Shown here: piece after piece, positions 37,101 to 49,900 of the stretch
Layout: each line of letters starts with the position of its first letter
Position numbering within the stretch: position 1 is the stretch's first letter
NCBI RefSeq assembly: GCF_036370855.1
Contig: NC_088099.1
Location: 155,590,517 to 155,654,516, forward strand
Direction of reading: 5' to 3'
Source of the DNA: Dromaius novaehollandiae
Taxonomy: Eukaryota; Chordata; Aves; Casuariiformes; Dromaiidae
DNA: 64,000 nt
Translations under genes and position numbers: made by a program
The notes under the pieces: generated by a model
Database searches by the model: none
The model's input: only the letters and a program-made list of their open reading frames with translations
Told to the model about the DNA's origin: nothing

Positions 37101-39984
37101 ATAAAATGTTACATAGTTACACTACCTCAGCTTGGTTCCACTGGCACTTTCTGGAACTAAATTTAAGAAATGTGGTTAAAAGATTTTGAGAAACTAAAAG
37201 CCAATTACTGAATTTCTCTGCTAGTGACTGATATTCAAAAAGGATGAAAGTTCATCAATGAAATTCAGCCTGCTTAAGATTTTTAAGAAACATTCTTTCA
37301 CAAGTAATTTTATCAAATATTTCATAAATAAAATATTAAAGTAGTAAAAGAAAAAAGTGCTAGATATGAAACCACAGATGCAACCCTTTCAACTTTGCAA
37401 ACCCCTTCTAGGCATCTCTGAGGCTTCTATGCTTTTTAACTACTGATGTTAAACTACAAATTATTAAGATCATAGACTATTTTTACTCAAATAGCCTTTC
37501 TATTTTTTAAAAGTTCATCTTCAAAATTATTATTTTTTAAATAAAACTCTGGCAAAATCAGTTTCACCTAATTGCTTATAGGGTTCTATTTTAGCTTCAC
37601 CTTATTTTATTCATTTCTTAGCTTTGCGGTTTTATAAGCATGATATATAGTTGCCTTACTTAGATATGTATCAAAATCCACAACATGTACACTTACTTAT
37701 AAATATCCTGGAAGCAAAAGACATGTTCTTATGCACCCTTTATACACTTCCTTCTATTCAGGTAACATTTAACACTTACAATATTGCATTTATAGGAATA
37801 AGCAGCAGAAAAAACCCATAACTGAATTAGTTGAAAAATTCATGCTATCATTTGCCAATAAATTTACTCATACCTGGTGTTGACGGTCTCTCCAACATAT
37901 TCAGATGATGATAAATAAAGGCTTGACTGTCATGAACTGTGTCCATATCAATTTCCTCCTCTTCTTGAGAGTTTGAGAACTAAGATATCAGGAAAAAAAT
38001 AAGCAGACGCTAATAATTAATTCTTAAGAGTATCACTAAACAGAACTTAAATTATTTTATTTTTGAGGTAAACTGGAGGTGAGAGGGAAAGGAATTGATA
38101 TCTACCACTGCAAAGGAACAAAAATTCAATAAAATTAAAAAGGGTCAGTGTATTTCCTTCTAATTCTTTCTAATTTACCATGAAGCTGTGTGAACAAGAA
38201 CATTAACTGTCAACTTTAGTTCTTGCCAGCCAATAAAGAATCTGATGGGAAATGATTTTGCCAAAGTAAGCGTAACAACTACTGTACACATACACACAGC
38301 AAGTCTTTTGCTTGAACACAGCTTTAAGAAAAGTCAGCAGAAGCCACTGCTGTTATTCTGAATATCCTAAAGATTGTGCAAGTTGAATTTCCATTTCTTA
38401 CTCTGATTTTGAGTTTGACTTTACTGTCTTCATTCTTCTCTAGTATTTGCCCTGGCTCCAATGGAGACCCGAGTGGCATATCAGCCTTCCTCTTCACCCC
38501 CTGCTGATGACCAGAAATGCTGGATGCTGTTTCCTTAACAAGATGATCATCCTCCTGGAGCAGCATTAAAAGATCAAAATTAGAAGATAGCAAAAGCCAT
38601 GTTTCAGCCTAAAAGAGACCTGATAGCTGAAAACACTTCTGAGTAAATGGGTGGTTTGAACAAAGTTTTCCCTGTAGTTCTGGGAAAAAGTATTTTCTAA
38701 AACCCTATATGGATTTGTGCCAACCTCTCCTACAAACATAGTTTCTCTTTACTTCTGTCCCTGCTCCCTCTGCATATCTAGCATTGGCATCTTTTCTGTC
38801 CCTTCTCACAATCATGGTACTGTTGGTGTGCAACAACATTTGCTGCCTCTGAATAGTCTTTCTATAAATCTGTGCCTCACAGACTCTCCTCATTCCAAAT
38901 CTCTGTTGAAAAACTGTGATAGCCTCTGATGTACTTACGGGATTTAGGTAAAATCTTCTTTTAATTAGTTTTAAAAGCTAATGTTTACTTTGCTGAATAA
39001 AAATCATAAGCAGCAATTATAATTTGATTTTCTTTTCCTGATATCACAACTGTATTTATTAAAAAAAACTGCTGTTTTAAAAATTATCGCTTAGATTAAC
39101 TACAAAAACAGGGTTAGAGGAATATAAAAGTAACAGGAGAGTCTAATAAGTTACACATAGAGCCATTAAAATAGGAGACAGGTGTTCCAATATGTCTCAC
39201 ACAAAATATAAGAGAAAAAGTACCCACAGAAGAAAACATTATTAAAAGCCCCCTAAAAGTTAGATAAAAGCCCTATCACAGACTCTCAAGAGGATATGCT
39301 GCTCAGCTAGACTGCCCTTCCTCTATTACACAAGGAGTATTTGAGCTCCCCAAGTTCTTGCCCTGAGTAATTCAAATTTAATTTTATGAAGTGGGTAACT
39401 TTCACCATCCCCAGCACACTCAGCATCACAACAGTGTATCTAACACTAATTTTTAACTTGTTTATGCTCTCAGAATATACAGCCTGCATTAGAGTAGCTA
39501 GTTGATCTGGTGTATTCTATCATCTGTTAATTCTTTTTACCTCAAATACATATTTCCTTCTGCCTCATTTCATCCCTATTAAACTCAACACACTCTTGTT
39601 ATGAAACATTTTTGAGTAAACTTTGGCCAATGTGAAAGGTAGCCTTTGTTTTGTATTACTGGATTGTTTTTTTACAAGGAAAATCAATTCCCTGAATTTT
39701 GGGGGAGTTACAGTAAAAACGATCGCCTAAATATGGAAAGAGGTAGAAGAATGGAGATGAGCTGAGGAGAAGATAAAAGGGATGAAGTGTGAATTAAGGC
39801 TTATACTAATGCTATATTTTCAGACTAGCATACGCCAGCACTGCTGCTGAAAGCAGCAGCCCTTTCCCCTTCCTCACGCTTCTCTGTCCTGGGCCACCGC
39901 AAGCATTTATGCAACCACATGATAAGCTCGATCAGGAAACTGATCCAGCAGGAAATAACCACTCTCAAAATAAATAAATAAATA

Positions 39985-40016
<32 letters not shown>

Positions 40017-43000
40017 AAACCCTATTTTTCAACCAGATCCTCCCCTGATCTAGCTCACTACACAGGAACAACTGTGGTAGCACAAAGGAGAGGACAGCAT
40101 AAGAGGAAGAGAGAAACAGGAAACACGCTTTTTTTTTCAACACTCAGGCTACCTTAATCAAGTTTTGATATTCACTGAACTGCAGCCTAAAATTCTGCAA
40201 ACAAAATGTCTCCTGCTAATTAATTCTGATGCCTGTGTGCAACGAATTCGGACTTTGTACATGTTCTGTAAATATATAGGATTGCTCTAAGGATAACTGA
40301 CTCCACCATCATCTTCTCCCCCTACTGGAAATAGCCTGCAAGGTAGCACGATAATTTCCACTCTCAATTTTTAAATCATCTTTATTCATAAGTACACTAG
40401 CTATGGGCTTAATAAAGTAACTCTAAGATATCCCTTTCAAAAGAGTGGACAGAGTAGTTTTAAACACGCTAATCACACATTCACATTCTCTTTCAGGATT
40501 TGTTCTCAAGCAGCTCCATCAGATGTAGTTTTTGAAATTAAGTTAAAAAAATTATTTATTATTCCCATATATGCTGAGCTTTTCCTTCATAATTAACCTT
40601 GTCCAACAAAGAGACTTAGACTTGCAGCAGTGGCAGTTATTCTCAAGAAATGTATGACTTGAATAGCTTTTAAGATCCATTTTCTAACTACACTGTGGAT
40701 TATGCATTAGGACAGAAGCCTCAAAAGCCAGAAAGCTATCAAACTTAATATATGTTACTTTTCAGAAGTTGTTACAAATCCTTCAGAGCGCAGTTCTAAG
40801 TAGGCAGATTCAACTGTTCAGTGAAAACATATTGAAGTTCCAACTTTCTTATCTCTTAAAGTTGTTTAAAAAGAGGTACCTCTATGTATTTTAAGATATA
40901 ATAAAATTATTGAAAAAAGGTTTTGATTGGAAAAAGACTGCACAACTTGCCTATGAGCAATATTCTTAGCCTGATAAAAAAGTTTTCATCACAGCATCAA
41001 ACATTTCTGTGAATCACTTCATGTCTCATAAGCAATATGGGAAAAAGAAAAGTTTTGTAAAGGATGCAAATGATGAAACTAGAAAAAACAAGCAAAAAGT
41101 TTGCATGCTCTATGGAAAACAGTTAAACCAAGTCAAAGAAGTTATGGTATATGCCAGCTCTTCAAGTTAGAAGGAACAAAGGTAAAACAACAAGGTGTAA
41201 AGGGAGCCTAGATGAAGCATGAAAAGCTTGAAGACAGTACATATGGAATCAGCAACCAGTGCAAGGACGCAAAGCAAGTTGAACGGGATGTATGCTGATG
41301 GTTTGTGCTTACGGTGTTCTGAAATCCTACTGACTGTCCATGATTGTTAGTACTATTCACAGGTTCCTGAGTATTTCCCACTGATTCAGGAATAATCGTT
41401 GGATTAAGTACAGCTTTCTTTTCTTTTAAATTAAGAACAAGTCCAAGCTCTGGTAATGGTAAACACGAAGGTCTGCTGAGGCCAAAAAGTGTAAAGTACA
41501 AGTCCACAGCACCACATCGTAACCTCCAGTCATGGGAAGTTCCTAAAAATGAAGAGAGATTATTGTTAATGTAGAGACACAATCTTCTCTTCCTCAAAAA
41601 TAAAACAGTTTAATCCACCTAAATATGCATATCATCTGTGCCTTACGTGCCTTTCCCTCATTCTTGCTCTTAAACTCACTTGTCACATCCTGTTTTAAAT
41701 GAAGGCTTTAAGTTATTTGGGCTGCAAGCTGGACAACACATTTGACAAAAGAAGATTCAATATCTAAATTGGAAAATTGAGTATCATAATAACATAATGA
41801 CAAATAAAGGGGTGGGGGGGAAATCACATCCGTATGCTTTCATCTTTAAAGTCTCACTTCAAGTTTTACTATCAGACATTAAATAGCACATTTTGTTACC
41901 AAGCTGACCTCCCACACCAGTAGATTTGGTTACACTTGCCCATGTGTATTCCATGAAATTTAGCAGGAGCCTCAAGTATGACTAAGACCTATTTCTTCTG
42001 GAAGCCTCACTGATAGCGTATAAACTAGCAAGACATGAGCATGCTATTTGATGTCACTACCATGCCATGTACTTCACTGGGTACTCAATACTTTAATCTG
42101 TATTTAAGTTGGAGATATGTAATTCTTATTGCATAAAGCTATGCTTTATTCATTTTATTTTTCACTACAAACTGGGTACTGCACTGATATCTTCATACAT
42201 AAACGGACAGAGCACATTTGGCACCAGCTACAGCAGAAAGATACCTAACATCTGGAGCAAAGCTGCAAATACAGTGATTCTGGCATGAACTCAGCCCATC
42301 ACTTGACTGATTACAAGTTTATTGAACGTATTGTTCCACAGTAGAAATAAAATTATATCTGGTAAACAAGACACATCCAAATACTCTCAAGAGAATCAGG
42401 TGCATATACTAGTTTTTAAACTATCCTGACATTTAATATTAAACAATTTATTCAATTTAAGCTAAAACTTCTGAAAACGACATGCTGAACTCCCATTCAA
42501 TATCTCTCCCATTTTCCAAGAGAACAGCTAAGCTTAAATACAGTTGGCTGCCAAATCTCTCTGCCATCTTTGGAAACCATGAGCATTACCACTTTTATGA
42601 ATATTAACACAGTAACACAGAAGTGAGAAATGATTACATATATCAGAGTCCAGTCTTTATGTTGTGCTTATTTTAAATGAAAATACAACACTAGTCTTGA
42701 ATCATACAGGTTTAAACCCGGCGGCTTACTTGTCTCACATCAACATTTTTCTAAGCACAGTAGAATGCTACAGTTATCCCTTACAGAAAATAAATCAAAA
42801 CATTATGTCATCTTGATGTACAGAAAATTAAATAGTTAAAGCCTCATGAATCATAAGAAAGTATATCCTATTTGTTACCGCAAAAAAGAGGTAATAGTTA
42901 CAAGTAACACTGCACACACTCTTCTCTTAAAAAAAAGAAAAAAAAAGGGGGGGAGGAAACAAACTCTGATGGGAACATCGTAATTGTTTATTTCCTGAGC

Positions 43001-44237
43001 CTGACACTTGGCAAATCCTACAAAACTGAACTACTAGTAGCTCCCCACCTCAGCCCCTGAAGTGTAGCTATAAAGTTTTAAACACTAAAAATAATGATAC
43101 GCAGAGAACAGACAGCCTTCAATGACCTAAAAGAGTATATAAATGTTTATATGTAATCTTTGTAGTAATGTGCCAAATGTTAAAGGGCAGTTCGTCAGGA
43201 TTGTATGAAACCGCTTCAGTAACGAAAAACAGGTCAATGGTAAAGATGCAGACCCTTCTCTCACTAGGATCTTTCCTAGTCACACAAAGCAAAGCAAATC
43301 TTAGGTTTAAAATAAACTTCTAAAAATCTCATTTAAATTATCTGTAGGAGTATTATCCTTTCTTATACTCTCTCAGAGTTTAATAAAAGAGGACAGACTG
43401 CCCAATGTAAAGCGAACTATAAAGAAAAAGGTAACATACACACCATGATTTAATGAAACATTCAGGGTGAATGTCTCGGTCAAAGAATCACGCTATGCCA
43501 AAGTGTATCAAAAGCACACTAGAGTAGTAGAGAAAATAACAAAAAACAAGGAGCTGGGCAGTACTCTGCATCACTAAGAAAGTTCAGTAGGTACATGATA
43601 GTGAACTTCAGAGACTGATTTTTCAATTTCTATCAAACCTAAGAGCACTCTTTGCATGTTCTGAAGCAGGTTTATAAGATTGAATTCAAAGTATCTTACA
43701 ATACAGAAAATAAAACCAACCTGAATTCATCAGTTTCCAAAGTTGATCTACCAAAGCTTCGTTACATAGAGGGGACTCCATGTTCTTCGTAAAAGGTGGA
43801 TTCTTAGTCAGCATATCCAGAATCTTATGCCTAAAACAAAAATAAAGAATAGACCATTTTTTAATTAAATCCAGAGGAATATACTAAGAAAACAAAGTTT
43901 GTTTGGCTTGCAATATTCTTACAAACATTAGCCATTTTATTCAAATACGGGATTTCTTCCAAAATTTTAAAATTTGACTGTCACTGATATTTTAAGCTTT
44001 TAGCTCTTCCTTCTGTCCATAACATGCACACAGATTTATCATCAGCAATATAACCTAAAGATAAAATGTGAAGTGAAACAAAGAAGGATATTATTAAACA
44101 CCATTTCTTAACTGTTAGGTACAAAATTGTAGGCTCTGTTATATTTTTTGGTAAATTAATAGAACGTTTTTTTACACTGACTTGATAATTATAAAGAAGG
44201 AGCCACAATGGTAAAGAAACTCCTACTGACACCAAAG

Positions 44238-44283
<46 letters not shown>

Positions 44284-46957
44284 TTAAATGTTTATGACTG
44301 ATATAAAATGACAGGAATGAAGACACCGACTTGCACACTCTTCTAGAAAGGGACACTGTCACCTCTGAAGCTATGCTGACGTACAAAAATTTTGCATTTA
44401 CTATCTTTTCCTACAATATTTACACATTGAGCTGAAAGCAGATATATTTTTTCACTTCTTTTAAACCTGGTCTTGAAAACATTTATGAACAAGAATAATT
44501 ATTTCTTCCATTATTTATTATTTTAAACCTTTTCCTCTATATAACCAGCTTCTTTCTTGCTATCTTATAAATTTGGGACAATAAAATTCTGAAAGATCTT
44601 TTTTCAGAGGCTTATACACAGCGCTTAACACAAAATTCAAACAAACTCCTCTTGAAAGAGATTTGAATGAAAAATCCCTTTCCTTCCAAGACCATACGTG
44701 CTCTAGTGACTCTAACTGTATCCACCTTTCACTAACAAGAATGACAGCACTGTATCTACCTTTCATTAACAAGAATGACAGCAGTAAAGCAGAAGACAAT
44801 CTTGCAACTATGATCTTTTAAGACAGCAGCCAGAGACAGAAAGTAAAATTTACACTATTAATCTTTGAACCTCAGTGTTGTAATAGTGGTCAGAAACAGA
44901 AAACACTGGGGAAAAGAACGATTAGGCACTTGCGTGTTCAGAGATTTCTAACGCATGTGCTAAAGTATTCAGTCACTCACTGGCTACAACAAAGTTGAAA
45001 CAGACAGGCAATATTAGAGGTTATACCACATTTTCACATGTTATCCTTTCACCCCATCTACAGTCTAATATTTGTGTTACATTGCTTGCTGGCAAAGCTT
45101 AATGTGCATTATATCTCAATCTTTGTCTTTTCTAAATATCACAAAATCTTTTTACCATATGCAACACTAGATCTGTATTCGTCATTTGCCAGTATGAAAT
45201 CTAACTTCATTCACCAGAGGAGTAGAACGTAAAAGACAAAAAAATAACATAATGGAGAGTAAAAACTAAGTATATTCATTTTTGACATGTGAACTGTTGA
45301 AAGGTCAAAACAAGCTTCAATTTACATAAAATCACAAAACTGTATTTTCTATATCTTAAGAAGTATTAAGTAGTTAAGGATTTGATCTGTAAATTTTTAA
45401 CGCCTAAAATAGAGAAGTATCATTCTCTCCAGTTTTTTAGGGATCCCAGGCCAAAAATTCACATAGTAATTCCAGTATTAGTAAAAATACCAGCTATTTA
45501 TTTACACACTAACCTTATGTAGGGTACAGGGTCATTTTGAACCATAGTGAGGAGCCACTGTAGCTCTTCATAGCTCCTATCAACTGCAAGGAATAATAAA
45601 ATAAAGTGGTTGTAAGCATACAGAAGCTGGAACGGGTTTGATCAAGATGATCACAAAATCCTCAATCACAACATGAAGAGGTTACCATTTCTCAGCTGAA
45701 TCATTATAACTAACGAGAAATTGCATTGTATTAATGATCTTTATTTTAGAAAGCACAAATCTGCAATATCAACACATTCAAATATTCCTTCAACAATCTA
45801 AAGCATAATATTTTTATAAGGAATATAAAAGATACAATTCTCATAGGTATACACAGGAATACGTGATAGATCCTCATCTATAAATAGCATAGAAAGAGGA
45901 CTACAGGACTTACTTAAAACAGTAAACATACTTCTCTTTGTAGCCTTCCTTAATTTTTGAAACAGTATACTTAGTAATTAAAATATATTTTGAAACTTGT
46001 TAGCACACACTTCTAGATAATTTAAAACTGTGTCAGGCAGAAATTAACTAGTTGATCCTGTTTCTAACTTAAGTTACATTACAAAAATCCTTTGATTGTC
46101 AGAGTAACATTACATTAAAATTCTTTCATTTTTGGGTAACCAGTAATAATATTATCCAGTGTTTTTTTTTCTATGTCGTAATTTTTTTTCTCAGGTGCAT
46201 AATTATAAGAGTCTACAGCTGTATTCTCATTTCCTCAAAACAATGAAGAACTCGCTCAGGCTTTGCTCTGATTCAGAATCAGGGGTGTACTAAGCATTCC
46301 TGTAGAGCCAGTTCCAAACACACTTCTGTTGCTTTCTATTTCATGGTCCCTAGTAACTGTATTTCTTTTTTTCCCAACTCTAGTGTATTTTCAGTTCTAC
46401 ATACTTTAGTTCAACTTCTCTTCCTAATTTCAGTCATTTTTCAGTCAATAATTCTCAAATACAACTTTTCTAGTCTAAGCAAACCTTCTTACTGTTATTC
46501 CTTTGCTATTTCAATACAGCAAGTTGCTTTTAAAGGAAGTAGCAATTCCCTTTGAAATTATATTAGAAGAATCAGCACTTGAAGACTATCTAATGCAAAG
46601 AAGTTACTGATTAGATTTATTCCTTTAATACTCTGGATAATTAGCACAGATGATCTCTTGCTGGGCAGGCAATTAAACTACGTTATAATATTGCTTAGAA
46701 GAAGGCTGAACAAGTCTTTTGCAGGCAGCCTGCAGCTGAGCTCTGCTCTTCCTGCAAGCCCACATGAACCAAACCAAAGAGGCGCTGAACCCAACGACTA
46801 TATACTGCCTTTAAACAGGGTTTATTAGCTCAGGTTCTGCACTGTGTAAATCACAGCTACCCAGTTTTGGTCAATTCTGAATGATGCAACAGCAAATTCG
46901 TATCTGTTCAAACCAGAACCACAATCTCAGATTTGCCTTAAAAATCTGTGAAAATTT

Positions 46958-46998
<41 letters not shown>

Positions 46999-49900
46999 TG
47001 CTTGGGTCATACTTTTAAGGGCTTACTGACTGCCTGGGCTCAACTGTATGAATGCAAAATTGTTTTGCATGGAGGGAAAAACAAAAAAAAAAAAAGAAAG
47101 CTAAAGCTCATCTAACCAAATATTTCCATTAGCACTAAGTATCACAGAACTAATAAATCTGCACAGACAGACACTATTTAGTTTCTACATAAGCTTGGGA
47201 ACTGTTCTAAATCAATACAAATACAATCATATAGCAAAAACTCACAACATCTGTGAGCACATTAAATAATTATAAAAAAGCTACAATTGTTTGGACTGCT
47301 AATGGAAAGGATTTTGAAATGGCCTTTGATTAGAGAATGAGCAATCTAAGAGATGAATCCTTTATTCTTACACTGCTTACTAGTCTAAAGAAAGATCTGT
47401 AGCTCTTCATACTTCTAGTAGACATAAAAGTGACTGATTTTTTTCTGAAGTAAAAATTCTCTTGACATTTTTTGAATAACAAGAGATTGTATATCAGTTC
47501 TCAATTCACTGCAGAGCATCTCTAAAGACCCTAAACTTTAACATTCAGGAGATTAGATAAACATGGATATTTATTTAGAACAGTTTGTTGTTACTTGTTA
47601 CAAACATGCAATTGCTTTGTGATATATGTATAACTCTTAAGTCATAAAATTATCGGAAGCTACCTTTAAAAAGTTAATAAATCCTGTTCACTTCAAGCCA
47701 GTTTAGATCAACTGTCCAAGCCCTTGTACGCTGCCTCAAGCATTTTATGGAGTTACCATGTCTCAAAAAAAGCATTATTATTAACAGCAAAGAAAACAAC
47801 TTCATTTCCACAGCGAAATGATTTCCTTTAAAGTAACTTTAAAAAGTCAGTGCTATTCCTGCTGAGAGTTGATACAAAAACATGGCAGTTCCACACGGTC
47901 CCAGAAAATACAGACTTCCCTTTTTATGGAAATAACAAAATCAGCCCGCTTCCTTTGTAAGAACTGTTTAAAAGCCAACTTTGGCACAAGCAACAGGCAT
48001 TAGATAGCTGATGTTTTACATCCAGCATGAACTGAAATCCAGGTAAGTGGAACAACGAGCATCAGACCTCTTGGCAATAGATGGCCAATCACTACTTCTT
48101 CCAGAGCCAGAGATGTAGGACTCTGCAAGACAAGTGTTGCTGACTTCTTTATGGATAATTGAAGAAAGTACACTGAGCTTTCAAATCTACCTCTCTGCCA
48201 AAAAATTATCAGTCTTACAGCAGAAACAGAAGCTAATGTACTACAAAGTGCTATATTTGAGAACAGAAGTTGATGACAAATTAAGATGGAAGGCAGCATT
48301 GTGAATGGTGATGACTTTGCAGCAAGCATATATTTGCTTCTGCTACCTCTTCACCAGAGAAAAAAGCCTTTGGCAAGGGGTAGGGCAGACAGGTACAGTA
48401 GTAATGTAATACATCATCTCAGATCTGAAAGACAGCTCAGTCAAAACATACCTTTATTTCAATCACTGACTCCTTTTCTTCAAGACATCTTTCTACTGAT
48501 CTTTCCCATTTAAGTTTTACCTTCCTGTATTTACAGAGTATTTCAGGCAACTTATCCAATCTTGCTTGTACAGCAACTCATTTGACCAGCTCTTTTAAAG
48601 ACGTAATGTATTACTTTGCAATACAAACATTTTTCTTACCCAAGTCAGTCATTCACCATAAACACCATCCATAAAAGGTCAAGAATTTAATGAGAAAACA
48701 TTATTTCTATCAGTTTGTCTTTCCAAAGGGTGGGATGAATTAGTAAGGAGATTATTCTAAAGGAACCCAGCTGATGAGTAAGCTTTCCATCTTCCAACAA
48801 ATTTTTCCACTAACACCCTACGAAGGGATAAACAGTGAGCTGTGCAACAGAGAGAGACACACAGTGTCAGCAGAGTTCTGAATTCTAGCTGGACATCACC
48901 AGTAGGCACCACATTATACAACGGGGGTGAGTTTTGGATCCAGAATGCCTGCTGAATTACAAGACTGAGGGTAAGGATGATGCCCAGTGCACAGCCTTCC
49001 TTGAAGCTACTAGTTTTTCTTTCCAAGAGGCTGCTTTCAGTCTGTAGGGGCAGGTCAGAAATCCCTCAGATATATAGTCACCTGTAAGACTCAAATTGCC
49101 TTTAAATTTGTCATTGTCTACCTGCTTTGAGAAGTCTTTGGACAGAATGACAGATGTAACAAAGTAATCAACTCCTTATTAAAAAAAGAGAAAACAGTAA
49201 CTCATGAAGAATGCAAGAGAAACACTCTATTATCCTGGAAATGAAAGACGAAATTTGAGTAAGAATAAGAAGTAGTCTAGGACCAACTATTCTGCCCACA
49301 GAGGAGGAATTTCAGATCTTGACACTTTGATACAGATAACCCTTCAAACACAAGAATCGTCACAAATTTGCTGCACAAACACAACCCCAAGCAAATGAAT
49401 AGATCAATCCAGTACACTAAACCCATTTATTTTTATAAAACGGGCATCATTAGACATAACTTCTGATCATTTTTGGAAAATTTGCCAGGATTGAATTTTA
49501 ACTTCAAATGGCAATCAAGAAAGCTACATAGTACTTTTTTTCAAAGACCTGCCACAGTCACCTAAAATAAAGACAATATTTAAAAAATGGAAACATCTCA
49601 CATATGTAAGCTATGCATAGGGAATGGCAGAGCAGAGTTAGTGAATAATCATTCAAATAATCTAAGCTTCCAAAATTTACATGCACAAGATGCATGCAAG
49701 TTGCAAAATAAAGAGATGAGTAAGGAGGTAAAGCAAAAACTTTGTCTAGCAATTATGGCTGAAGTCCACTGAATCAAAAAGATTGAAAATGAGGCATTAA
49801 AAGAAATCTCCAGTATCCTTTACCACTACTTGTCATGCTGTCTGCTCATTATTTCCAAACTTCAAGTATCTGATTCAATTTGCAAAATACACTGAAAAAA

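Larger units (their letters stand above)
28195..37873 (-). other. TAF2: TAF2 last intron, 9.7 kb
   Basis: Phase 1, donor GTATGA and acceptor TTCTTAG; the longest complete intron here. It holds a small hairpin (28513-28533), the 47-bp duplication, a TA/CA tract (30761-30780), a GC-richer patch (31560-31770) and the tRNA-like repeat. I searched it by eye for the human-type exon of about 41 codons and did not find it. Confidence 0.85.
43831..45513 (-). other. TAF2: TAF2 intron, 1.7 kb
   Basis: Phase 2 intron carrying the 40-bp poly(A) and the 34-bp duplication. Confidence 0.85.
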
